A stretch of 18,251 bases of DNA from DATKCJ01 sp035513275. Lineage in GTDB: Bacteria; Verrucomicrobiota; Verrucomicrobiia; Opitutales; Opitutaceae. The stretch spans positions 1-18,251 of the forward strand of contig DATKCJ010000196.1 in the NCBI GenBank assembly GCA_035513275.1, written 5' to 3'. Positions 6,674 through 13,387 of the stretch are shown here, in pieces (position 1 is the first letter of the stretch; each line of letters starts with the position of its first letter). The position numbers were made by a program, and so were the translations under genes. Below the pieces are notes generated by a model. The model searched no databases, was not told the origin of the DNA, and saw nothing but the letters and a program-made list of their open reading frames with translations.

Positions 6674-8296
6674 ATGCCCGCCCCGAAAAAGATCCTCCTT
6701 GTCGCTAACGGCGATCTGCGCCTTTCCGCCAATCAGAAGTGCTGGCCCGCGCAGGCCGCGATGGAAAAGCAGCTCACGGCTGCTGTCGCTGCGTGCGGCT
6801 ACCGGCTCGTCCGCGCGCATCCCTACAAGCCTGCCATGCAGCACGGGTTCATTGGCTCGCAGAAGGAAGGCATGGAAGTATTCGCAGGCATCGACCCCGA
6901 CACGCCGCTCATCGTCGCCGAGGCAGTGTGGCAATACTCGCATCATCTTCTCCACGGCCTGATCTCGCACCGAGCGCCGATCCTCACCGTCGCCAACTGG
7001 TCCGGCACGTGGCCCGGTCTCGTCGGCATGCTCAACCTCAATGGCTCGCTCACCAAGGCCGGCGTGCGCTACTCGACGCTCTGGAGTGAGAACTTCGAGG
7101 ACGAATTTTTCAAAGCAGGCCTGACGGCCTGGTTGAAGAACGGCGTGGTCAAACACGCTTGCAAGCACGTCAAGCCGCTCGCGCACGCCACCGTTCCCGC
7201 AAAGGCCCGAGCCGTCGCGAAACGCATCGCTTTGGATTTGCGCACGCGCAAATCCATCATGGGCGTCTTCGACGAGGGCTGCATGGGCATGTTCAACGCG
7301 ATCATCCCCGACGAACTCCTCCATCGCACCGGCGTCTTCAAGGAGCGCCTCTCGCAATCCGCGCTCTACTACGCCGCCACGCAGGTGAGCGACGCCGAGG
7401 CGCGCGCTGTGTTCGACTGGTATCGGGCGAAGGGCCTGAAGTTCCACTTCGGCGCGGACGAGGAGACCGAACTCACCGAGCGCCAGGTGCTCCAGCAGTG
7501 CAAGACTTACATCGCCGCTGTGCGCATCGCCGACGAGTTCGGCTGCGAGACAATCGGCATCCAATATCAGCAGGGCCTCAAGGATCTCTTGCCCGCCTCC
7601 GACCTCGTCGAAGGCACGCTCAACAACTCCGACCGGCCGCCCGTCGCTCGCGCCGATGGTTCGTTCATCCGCGCCGGCAAGCCGATCACGCATTTCAACG
7701 AGGTCGACGAGTGCGCCGGTCTCGACGGCCTGTTCACCAACCGCGTGCACTCCGCGCTCGGCCAGCCGGTCGAGAACACGCTGCACGATTTGCGCTGGGG
7801 CGATTTCGACAAGTCCGGCACGACCTCCGAATACGTCTGGGTGTTTCTCATCTCCGGCTCCGCTCCGCCTGCGCACCACATCGGCGGCTGGGCCGGCAGC
7901 GACTCGCACCGCCAGCCTCCGATGTATTTCCGCCTCGGCGGCGGCACGCTCCGCGGCATCGCGCGGCCCGGTGAAATCGTTTGGAGCCGGATCTTCGTCG
8001 AGCGCGGCCGGCTCAAGATGGATCTCGGTCGCGCAGAGGTCGTGTCGCTGCCCGAAGCGGAGACCGAACGCCGATGGCAGGAAACCACGCCGCAGTGGCC
8101 GATCATGCACGCCGTCACGCACGGCGTGAGCCGCGATCAGATGATGGCCCGCCACAAGGCGAACCACATCCAGGTGGCCTACGCGAATTCCGCGAGGGAA
8201 GCCGACCTCGCCCTCTACGCGAAGGCCGCTCTTGCCGCCGAACTCGGCATCGAGGTCTCGCTGTGCGGCACACGCGCCGGCGGCAAACCGTTTTGA
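6674..8296 (+). CDS. Fucose-isomerase-like protein (FucI/AraA-related), substrate unknown
   Basis: A 540-residue protein that I relate to the L-fucose/L-arabinose isomerase superfamily (COG2407-like). Segments typical of it are FGCETIGIQYQQGLKD (289-304), VEGTLNNSDRPPV (312-324), FNEVDECAGLDGLFTN (341-356), an acidic/His pair in TLHDLRWGDFD (369-379), PPAHHIGGW (398-406) and the C-terminal MARHKANHIQVAYAN (491-505). Glu/Asp/His residues in these blocks could bind the metal, but I cannot assign ligands with certainty. Such enzymes interconvert aldoses and ketoses. Because a clear L-rhamnose isomerase (RhaA) is encoded two genes on, this protein either acts on another sugar (L-fucose is an obvious candidate) or has a different role. 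It is followed after eight bases by a class II aldolase, and an in-frame TTG of that gene even overlaps its stop, so the two are probably made together. Confidence 0.75.
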   Translation: MPAPKKILLVANGDLRLSANQKCWPAQAAMEKQLTAAVAACGYRLVRAHPYKPAMQHGFIGSQKEGMEVFAGIDPDTPLIVAEAVWQYSHHLLHGLISHRAPILTVANWSGTWPGLVGMLNLNGSLTKAGVRYSTLWSENFEDEFFKAGLTAWLKNGVVKHACKHVKPLAHATVPAKARAVAKRIALDLRTRKSIMGVFDEGCMGMFNAIIPDELLHRTGVFKERLSQSALYYAATQVSDAEARAVFDWYRAKGLKFHFGADEETELTERQVLQQCKTYIAAVRIADEFGCETIGIQYQQGLKDLLPASDLVEGTLNNSDRPPVARADGSFIRAGKPITHFNEVDECAGLDGLFTNRVHSALGQPVENTLHDLRWGDFDKSGTTSEYVWVFLISGSAPPAHHIGGWAGSDSHRQPPMYFRLGGGTLRGIARPGEIVWSRIFVERGRLKMDLGRAEVVSLPEAETERRWQETTPQWPIMHAVTHGVSRDQMMARHKANHIQVAYANSAREADLALYAKAALAAELGIEVSLCGTRAGGKPF

Positions 8297-8304
8297 AACC
8301 GCAC

Positions 8305-9057
8305 ATGCGCCGCACCATCGCCACGCTGATCAATCTTTCGCACGAGCTCGGGCGCGAGGATCGCCAGCTCGCGATCCTCGGCGAGGGAAACACCTCCACG
8401 CGCATCGATTCGGAGACGTTCATCGTCAAGGCCAGCGGCTCCAGCCTCGGCACGCTCAAGGCCGGCGGGCTCACCGCGTGTCGATTCGACGGCCTTCTCG
8501 CACTTCTCACACGAGCGAAGATGCGCGACGCGGCGATCGACGAAGCGCTTTTGTCCGCGCGAACGGACCCGAGCGCGGGCAAGCCGTCCACCGAGGCCGT
8601 CTTCCACGCGTGGCTGCTCACGCTGCCCGGCGTGAACTTCGTCGGCCACACGCATCCGGTCTCGGTGAACAGCCTGCTTTGCTCGGGCCACGGCCGCACG
8701 TTCGCGCGGCGCCGGATGTTTCCCGACGAGATCGTCTGTGGAGGCGATGAGTCGGTGCTCGTGCCCTATACGGATCCGGGGCTCAAGCTCGCGCAGGCAA
8801 TTCGCCGCGAAACAAAGGCGTTCGTCCGCAGGCGCGGCTCGATTCCCCGTATGATACTCCTCGAGAACCACGGGCTGATCGCACTCGGCGGATCGCCGCG
8901 CGCCGTGCTCGCCACCACGTTGATGGCCGACAAGGCTGCGCGCATCTTTCTCGGCGCTGCTGCTATTGGAAAACCCCGTTTCCTCACCCCCGCTCAAGTC
9001 ACCCGCATCGCAGGTCGCCCCGACGAACGTCACCGCCAGAAAATTCTCGGACTGTAG
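8305..9057 (+). CDS. Class II (zinc) aldolase, fuculose-1-phosphate-aldolase-like
   Basis: A 250-residue stand-alone class II aldolase/adducin-family protein of normal length. It shows GEGNTS (26-31) and KASGSSLG (42-49) for phosphate binding, a conserved Glu97 in STEAVFH, the zinc-ligand pair His115/His117 in GHTHPV, and His189 in ENHG. Known members split ketose-1-phosphates such as fuculose-, rhamnulose- or ribulose-phosphates. RhaEW already carries a rhamnulose-1-phosphate aldolase domain, so this enzyme may serve the product of the isomerase-like protein before it. ATG 8305 is used; TTG 8293 is an alternative that would overlap the preceding stop. The C-terminus (PRFLTPAQVTRIAGRPDERHRQKILGL) is charged and family-like. 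Confidence 0.85.
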   Translation: MRRTIATLINLSHELGREDRQLAILGEGNTSTRIDSETFIVKASGSSLGTLKAGGLTACRFDGLLALLTRAKMRDAAIDEALLSARTDPSAGKPSTEAVFHAWLLTLPGVNFVGHTHPVSVNSLLCSGHGRTFARRRMFPDEIVCGGDESVLVPYTDPGLKLAQAIRRETKAFVRRRGSIPRMILLENHGLIALGGSPRAVLATTLMADKAARIFLGAAAIGKPRFLTPAQVTRIAGRPDERHRQKILGL

Positions 9058-9121
9058 CCCAACTTCTGATGTGAGCGAATTACGAGCCTGCGTTTTGACC
9101 ACCAGAAGCCCTTTGCAGCGA

Positions 9122-9147
9122 CCCCACTCACTTTCCGCTTCCCCTCC
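9122..9147 (+). promoter_or_regulatory. Pyrimidine-rich leader before rhaA
   Basis: The last 26 bases before ATG 9148 are almost purine-free and contain CCACTCACTTTCC, close to the CTCACTTTCC before the isomerase-like gene. There is no Shine-Dalgarno. The rest of the gap (9058-9121) shows nothing recognisable. Confidence 0.4.
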
Positions 9148-10419
9148 ATGACTTCCAAACAAATCTCCGCCGCTTACCGACTCGCGCGCCAGCGCTATGC
9201 CGATCTCGGCGTCGACACCGAGGCCGCGATCAAGAAGGCGCTCTCGATTCCAATCTCGCTCCACTGCTGGCAGGCCGACGACGTGCGTGGACTCGAGACG
9301 CCGAAGGACGGGCTCGCCGGCGGCGGCATCATGGCGACCGGCGGCTACCCGGGCCGCGCGCGCAACGGCGACGAGATGCGCGCCGACCTCGACCAGGTGC
9401 TTGCGCTTCTCCCCGGAAGGCAGCGGCTCAACCTCCACGCGTTCTACGCCGAGACGGGCGGCAAGGTCGTCGATCGCGACGCGCTCGAGCCCGCGCACTT
9501 CGATCGTTGGACCGCGTGGGCGAAACGCCGCCGCATCGGGCTCGATTTCAATCCCACCTACTTCGCACACGAAAAGGCAAACTCCGGCTTCACGCTCTCG
9601 CACGCCGATCCGGCAGTCCGCCGCTTCTGGATCCGCCATGCCAAGGCGTGCCGTCGCATCGCGGAGAGTTTCTCAAAGACGCTCGGCAAACCGTGCGTGC
9701 ACAACCACTGGATTCCCGACGGTGCGAAGGATGCGCCAGCCGATCGCTTCGCGCCGCGCGAGCGCCTCGCCGCCTCGTTCGACGCCATCTTCGCCGACAA
9801 GTCCGTCAGCCCGAAGCATTGCATCGACGCCGTCGAGGGGAAGCTCTTCGGCCTCGGCAGCGAGGAATTCGTCGTCGGCTCGCAGGAGTTTTATTCCAAC
9901 TACGCGCTCTCGCGCGGCCTCGTGCTCTGCCTCGACCTCGGCCACTATCACCCGACCGAGTCGGTCGCCGACAAGGTCTCGGCGCATCTGCAGTTCCACA
10001 AGCGGCTTCTACTTCACACGAGCCGGCCGATCCGTTGGGACAGCGACCATGTGGTCATCCTCGACGACGCAGTGCGCAACCTCTTCCTCGAGATCGCGCG
10101 CGGCGACGCGTGGGACCGCGTATTCGTGGCGCTCGATTTCTTCGACGCCTCGATCAACCGGATCGCAGCCTACATCACCGGCACGCGCGCCACGCGCCAG
10201 GCAATCCTCTGTGGCCTGCTCGATCCATCCGCACGGCTCAAGGACGCCGAAAACTCCGGCCGCGGCCACGAGCGCCTCGCACTGATGGAACTCACGCGCT
10301 CGCTCCCGTGGGGCGCAGTGTGGGACGAACTCTGTCAGCGCGAAAGCGTCCCTGCCGGCGCCGACTGGCTCAGCGACGTCGCACGTTACGAAGCTTCGGT
10401 CCTCGCGAAACGCTGCTGA
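9148..10419 (+). CDS. rhaA: L-rhamnose isomerase
   Basis: A 423-residue protein, close to the 419 of E. coli RhaA, with family blocks IPISLHCWQADDVRGLE (34-50), GGIMATGGYPGRARN (59-73), VHNHWIPDG (184-192) and CLDLGHYHPTE (261-271). The metal and catalytic residues recalled for E. coli RhaA (Glu234, Asp267, His270, His294, Asp302, Asp304, Asp334) all appear with a constant shift of four: Glu230, Asp263, His266, His290, Asp298, Asp300, Asp330. It converts L-rhamnose to L-rhamnulose in the cytoplasm, feeding RhaB and then RhaEW. The ATG start follows a polypyrimidine leader. It is the last enzyme of the rhamnose set and is separated from the receptor gene by about 195 bases. Confidence 0.96.
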   Translation: MTSKQISAAYRLARQRYADLGVDTEAAIKKALSIPISLHCWQADDVRGLETPKDGLAGGGIMATGGYPGRARNGDEMRADLDQVLALLPGRQRLNLHAFYAETGGKVVDRDALEPAHFDRWTAWAKRRRIGLDFNPTYFAHEKANSGFTLSHADPAVRRFWIRHAKACRRIAESFSKTLGKPCVHNHWIPDGAKDAPADRFAPRERLAASFDAIFADKSVSPKHCIDAVEGKLFGLGSEEFVVGSQEFYSNYALSRGLVLCLDLGHYHPTESVADKVSAHLQFHKRLLLHTSRPIRWDSDHVVILDDAVRNLFLEIARGDAWDRVFVALDFFDASINRIAAYITGTRATRQAILCGLLDPSARLKDAENSGRGHERLALMELTRSLPWGAVWDELCQRESVPAGADWLSDVARYEASVLAKRC

Positions 10420-10613
10420 GTTCGGCCACCGAATTACTTCACAGAATTTTTACCCATCGTGCTCCACGCCAAATTTTGCATGCCAAGATCCGCGCAGCAC
10501 CTCGTTGACTAAACGCTCGCACAGTATTGTCTCCCGTTGTGCTCGCGGGGGAACCACATCTTGGGCAAACCAGGACGCGTGTTGATTCGAGTCCGCGCTC
10601 CCGCCGTGCATTC
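10420..10613 (+). other. Intergenic region before the TonB-dependent receptor
   Basis: About 195 bases between rhaA and the receptor. It includes an AT-rich stretch (10430-10480) unlike its neighbours, which makes an independent promoter for the receptor plausible. TTGACT at 10505 and TATTGT at 10525 are only 14 bases apart, so they are not a convincing sigma70 pair. No hairpin terminator or small gene is recognised. Confidence 0.3.
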
Positions 10614-12635
10614 TTGAGCAAGGTCGGCGATGGAGATCACGCTGTTCGTTTCGGCTGGATGCTCGGTATCCTCGTGGCCTTGTCCGCATCAGGTGTCGCG
10701 CTCGCGCAACCAATAGCGTTGATGAGCGATCTGGGCGCGTTGAAACAACTGAGCCTCGATGAACTCATGGATGTCGAGGTGACTTCTGTTTCCCGCCGCG
10801 CCGAACCTTTTCGTCAGACCGCAGCTGCGCTGACGGTGATCACTGCCGACGACATCAGCCGCTCGGGCGCGACGAGCGTGCCCGAGCTTCTCCGCGGCGT
10901 GCCGGGGATTCACGTCGCCCGCCAGACTACGAGTGGCTGGGCCGTGAGTGCGCGCGGCTTCGCCAGCGTCACCTCCGAGAAGCTCCTCGTCCAGAGCGAC
11001 ACGCGCAGCATCTACACGCCCCTGTTTTCCGGCGTGCTTTGGGACGTGCAGGATTTTCTCCTCGCGGACATCGAGCGGATCGAAGTCATCCGCGGACCCG
11101 GCGCCGCGTTGTGGGGCTCCAACGCAGTCAACGGCGTCATCAACATCACAACGAAAAGCGCACGCGACACGCATGGCACGCGCATCGAGGCGTCTGCCGG
11201 CACCGAAGAACGCGCGATGGTCGCCGTCAGGCACGGCGGAGAGACACAAGGCGGTATCCATTTTCGCATCTTCGGGAAATACTTCGAACAGGACGATACG
11301 CTCAACGCCGCCGCGAGTTCCGACGATTGGCAGATGGGCCACTTGGGATTCCGTGCCGATTGGGCGTCCGGCGCGCAGGATGAATTCACCGTGCAGGGAG
11401 ACTGGTATCACGGCAAAGTCGGCAAGCTGGTGCCGTCTGCGACTGTCATCGGCATGCCCCTGCCCACGGGCCAACTCGACACCATTGTGGAAGGTGGCAA
11501 CATCCTGGGCCGCTGGCGGCGCACGTTTTCCGACACCTCGGACCTGCAGGTGCGCTTCTACTACGACCGGACGCATCGCGACGATCCGAGCTTCATCGAT
11601 GACCTGCACACCGTGGATCTCGACCTGCAGCACCGCTTCGCAGTCGGGACGCGCCAAGAAATCGTCTGGGGTGCGAACTACCGCCGCACTTGGAATAAGA
11701 ACGTCGGGAAGGGTCTCTTCAACGTCCTGCCGGAGTCATCCCAGGACCAACTCTTCAGCGCTTTCGTGCAGGACCAGATCGCGTGGCGCGATTTCCGCGT
11801 CACCGTGGGCGCGAAAGCGGAGCACAACGATTTCAGCGGCTTCGAATTCCAGCCGAGCGTGCGCGCCGCGTGGGATATCAACGACCGGCAAATGATCTGG
11901 GCCGCTGTCTCGCGGGCCGCCCGCATCCCGACGCGGCTGGAGCGGGACATCTTCGTCAACGCGACCGACCCCACGGCCAGCACGGTGTATCGGCTCCTGG
12001 GCAACCGGGATTTCGAGTCTGAGGAATTAACCGCCTACGAGTTCGGCTACCGGCTGCGCGCCACCGAGTCGCTGCATGTCGATGTCGCCTTGTTCGACAA
12101 CTATTACGACGGCCTTTCTTCCTTGGAATTTGGAACACCGTTCGTGGACTCGGACAGCCGCACGATCGTTCCGATTGTGAATCGCAACCTGACCGACGGC
12201 CGCGCCCGGGGAATTGAAACGCTCGTCACCTATTCGCCCACCCAGCACTGGCGACTGTCGGCGAGCCATTCGTTTTTCACGATGAAGCTCGACCCTGCCG
12301 GCCAGGATCTAAACCGGGGCAACTTCTACGAGGGATCGACTCCGCGCCACCAGTTCGCGCTCGCGTCTTCGCTGACGCTGCCGCGCGGCTTCGCCCTCGA
12401 CGCGCTGTTCCGCCGGGTGGGTGCGGTTCGCCGGATACCGGTCAACCCCACGGGCGAAGGAATTTCCGGTTATTCGGAACTCGATGTGCAGTTGTCATGG
12501 CAGGCCACGCAGGAGATGCGGATCAGCATCGTCGGCCAGAATCTGCTGCACGATCACCACATCGAATTCGGCGCTCCCGGCGCGCGCGGCGCGATCCAGC
12601 GCGGCGTTTACGTGAAGTTCGTGTGGGAAAGGTAG
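10614..12635 (+). CDS. TonB-dependent outer-membrane receptor
   Basis: From TTG 10614 this is a 673-residue outer-membrane protein: signal peptide (GWMLGILVALSASGVALA, about 14-31), a segment LKQLSLDELMDVEVTSVSRR that precedes the plug in this receptor type, the plug domain (about 63-182; AAALTVITADDI, ELLRGVPGIHV, DIERIEVIRGPGAALWGSNA and NGVINITTKSA), then a long beta-barrel ending in GVYVKFVWER. It uses TonB energy to move a ligand across the outer membrane. Beside the rhamnosidase and rhamnose enzymes, a rhamnose-containing oligosaccharide is a possible ligand, but similar receptors carry siderophores, vitamins or metals. The start is uncertain: TTG 10527 gives a longer non-signal N-terminus and ATG 10659 a signal peptide without positive charge; TTG 10614 gives the best signal peptide. 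The plug has VQSDTR where VxxDGR is usual. Confidence 0.88.
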   Translation: MSKVGDGDHAVRFGWMLGILVALSASGVALAQPIALMSDLGALKQLSLDELMDVEVTSVSRRAEPFRQTAAALTVITADDISRSGATSVPELLRGVPGIHVARQTTSGWAVSARGFASVTSEKLLVQSDTRSIYTPLFSGVLWDVQDFLLADIERIEVIRGPGAALWGSNAVNGVINITTKSARDTHGTRIEASAGTEERAMVAVRHGGETQGGIHFRIFGKYFEQDDTLNAAASSDDWQMGHLGFRADWASGAQDEFTVQGDWYHGKVGKLVPSATVIGMPLPTGQLDTIVEGGNILGRWRRTFSDTSDLQVRFYYDRTHRDDPSFIDDLHTVDLDLQHRFAVGTRQEIVWGANYRRTWNKNVGKGLFNVLPESSQDQLFSAFVQDQIAWRDFRVTVGAKAEHNDFSGFEFQPSVRAAWDINDRQMIWAAVSRAARIPTRLERDIFVNATDPTASTVYRLLGNRDFESEELTAYEFGYRLRATESLHVDVALFDNYYDGLSSLEFGTPFVDSDSRTIVPIVNRNLTDGRARGIETLVTYSPTQHWRLSASHSFFTMKLDPAGQDLNRGNFYEGSTPRHQFALASSLTLPRGFALDALFRRVGAVRRIPVNPTGEGISGYSELDVQLSWQATQEMRISIVGQNLLHDHHIEFGAPGARGAIQRGVYVKFVWER

Positions 12636-12642
12636 GTTCCTG

Positions 12643-12657
12643 ATCGCTGTCAGCGAT
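12643..12657. terminator. Short perfect palindrome between convergent receptor and toxin genes
   Basis: ATCGCTG and CAGCGAT are exact reverse complements around one base, seven bases after the receptor stop. The toxin's TGA (12652-12650, minus strand) lies in its centre. The position between converging genes suits a bidirectional terminator, but neither side has a good T-tract (TAAACG on plus, CAGG on minus). Confidence 0.4.
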
Positions 12658-12907
12658 AAACGTCCCGCCGATGTCCCACGCGGACTACGATCACCACAAG
12701 TCGGCCGTCGTGGATCTCATAGACGATGCGGTAGTCGCCCTGTCGAATCCGGTAACACTCGCTGCCGGACAGTCGAACACAACCCGCCGGACGTGGGTCT
12801 TCCCGAAGCAACTCGATCCGTGCGAGGATCTTCGTCAGATCCGAACGCGGGATGTCCCGCACGTCCTTCGCCACCGAGGGACGGATCAGCAGTTCATATC
12901 TGCCCAC
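12650..12907 (-). CDS. RelE/ParE-family toxin
   Basis: An 85-residue basic protein with the RelE/ParE fold pattern: N-terminal YELLIRPSVAKDVRDIP, helix LTKILARIELLREDPRP, then CVRLSGSECYRIRQGDYRIVYEI and the typical end VVRVGHRRDVYR. Arg residues in YRIRQGDYR and the C-terminal Tyr match positions important in ribosome-dependent RelE-type mRNA nucleases. The GTG start lies inside the last codons of the antitoxin gene (14-base overlap), so the two are translated together. The toxin follows the antitoxin, the usual order for this class. Whether it cuts mRNA (RelE) or targets gyrase (ParE) cannot be told from sequence by eye; the core resembles RelE more. Confidence 0.88.
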   Translation of the reverse strand: MGRYELLIRPSVAKDVRDIPRSDLTKILARIELLREDPRPAGCVRLSGSECYRIRQGDYRIVYEIHDGRLVVIVVRVGHRRDVYR

Positions 12908-13115
12908 GATCTTTCAGCTCCTTCAAGAACGCCTCGTAGCTGACCGGCGTCTCGCGCTTCCGCTCCTCGGCGACCGTCAGATCTTCCCGGTCTTCATGCA
13001 AAGCCGAACGAACCGCTTCGTTCACGATCTCCGAGATGGTGCAGTCGGTCTCCATTGATTTGATTCTGAGCGCCTTGTGCAGGTCGTCATCGATGTAAAC
13101 GGTGGCCCTCCTCAT
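12894..13115 (-). CDS. Ribbon-helix-helix antitoxin
   Basis: A 73-residue protein. Residues 3-39 (RATVYIDDDLHKALRIKS, TISEIVNEAVRSAL) form a MetJ/Arc/CopG-type ribbon-helix-helix DNA-binding domain. The charged C-terminal part, ending VSYEAFLKELKDRGQI, is the kind of tail that wraps and blocks a RelE-type toxin. It overlaps the toxin gene by 14 bases. The ATG at 13115 is followed at once by the RHH strand, so the start is secure. Directly upstream is a three-repeat operator, consistent with autorepression by the antitoxin or the toxin-antitoxin complex. Confidence 0.88.
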   Translation of the reverse strand: MRRATVYIDDDLHKALRIKSMETDCTISEIVNEAVRSALHEDREDLTVAEERKRETPVSYEAFLKELKDRGQI

Positions 13116-13124
13116 GGTTCGCCG

Positions 13125-13153
13125 AATTTGACGTCAGAACGTCTCAACGTCAA
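13125..13153 (-). promoter_or_regulatory. Toxin-antitoxin promoter/operator with three 8-bp-spaced ACGTC repeats
   Basis: On the plus strand ACGTC occurs at 13131, 13139 and 13147, exactly eight bases apart, and the outer ends TTGACGT (13128-13134) and ACGTCAA (13147-13153) form an inverted repeat. On the minus strand TTGACG (13153-13148) is a good -35 box, followed 17 bases later by a weak -10 CAAATT (13130-13125). Transcription would then begin within a few bases of the antitoxin ATG, giving a leaderless or nearly leaderless mRNA. Ribbon-helix-helix repressors commonly bind such tandem short sites. Confidence 0.6.
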
Positions 13154-13227
13154 GACACCCGACTACGGACGCGACGAGTTGCTCCTCCTTCATTCCCGGC
13201 ACCGAGCTTGGATCAGGCAGTCGTAGG

Positions 13228-13270
13228 ATCGCGCTTGCGCGCGATTATGAGGAATCGCCCACAAGCGGGC
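13228..13270. other. Two small hairpins in the gap between the mannan operon and the toxin-antitoxin pair
   Basis: ATCGCGC (13228-13234) and GCGCGAT (13239-13245) form a perfect 7-bp stem with loop TTGC. GCCC (13257-13260) and GGGC (13267-13270) form a shorter one. Both lie downstream of the GH130 stop on the minus strand and could help end that transcript. The gap holds no gene that I can recognise; a plus-strand frame at 13208-13474 has no family features. Confidence 0.35.
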
Positions 13271-13313
13271 TTCTTCAGCTTCGAGGTACCCACCCCGCTT
13301 GCTCGTAAACTTC

Positions 13314-13362
13314 ATCGTTCCCGTTCTCTCGGGTTCCCAAGGAGTAAGAGAACGAGAACGAT
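13314..13362. repeat. GTTCTCGTTCTC-type palindromic repeat downstream of GH130
   Basis: ATCGTTCCCGTTCTCT (13314-13329) and AGAGAACGAGAACGAT (13347-13362) pair at 15 of 16 positions around a 17-base loop. The core CGTTCTCTCGG is shared with the element after rhaB (6575-6635), so these appear to be two members of one dispersed palindromic family, each placed just after a gene end. Confidence 0.6.
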
Positions 13363-13370
13363 TTCAAAGG

Positions 13371-13387
13371 GTGAGCGCCGCGCTCAC
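13371..13387 (-). terminator. Perfect hairpin over the GH130 stop codon
   Basis: GTGAGCG (13371-13377) and CGCTCAC (13381-13387) are exact reverse complements around CCG; the GH130 TGA (13386-13384, minus strand) is inside one arm. The minus strand continues CCTTTGAAA, which is not a strong T-tract. It may end the GH94-GH27-GH130 transcript together with the repeat that follows. Confidence 0.4.

Noticed and set aside
6602..8167. 521-residue open frame on the minus strand opposite the isomerase-like gene
   Set aside because: It is the antisense shadow of a GC-rich gene; its product is a low-complexity A/E/R/H/D-rich string with no family motif.
2789..9057. Bacterial microcompartment for rhamnose/fucose use, as known in Planctomycetes and Verrucomicrobiota
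   Set aside because: No shell-protein gene and no CoA-acylating aldehyde dehydrogenase is in the window; lactaldehyde is handled by the RhaW domain.
8215..9639. 474-residue minus-strand open frame across the aldolase and rhaA start
   Set aside because: It crosses two well-supported plus-strand genes and the gap between them, and shows no domain signature.
10505..10530. TTGACT and TATTGT as a promoter for the receptor gene
   Set aside because: The spacing is 14 bases, too short for a standard sigma70 promoter.
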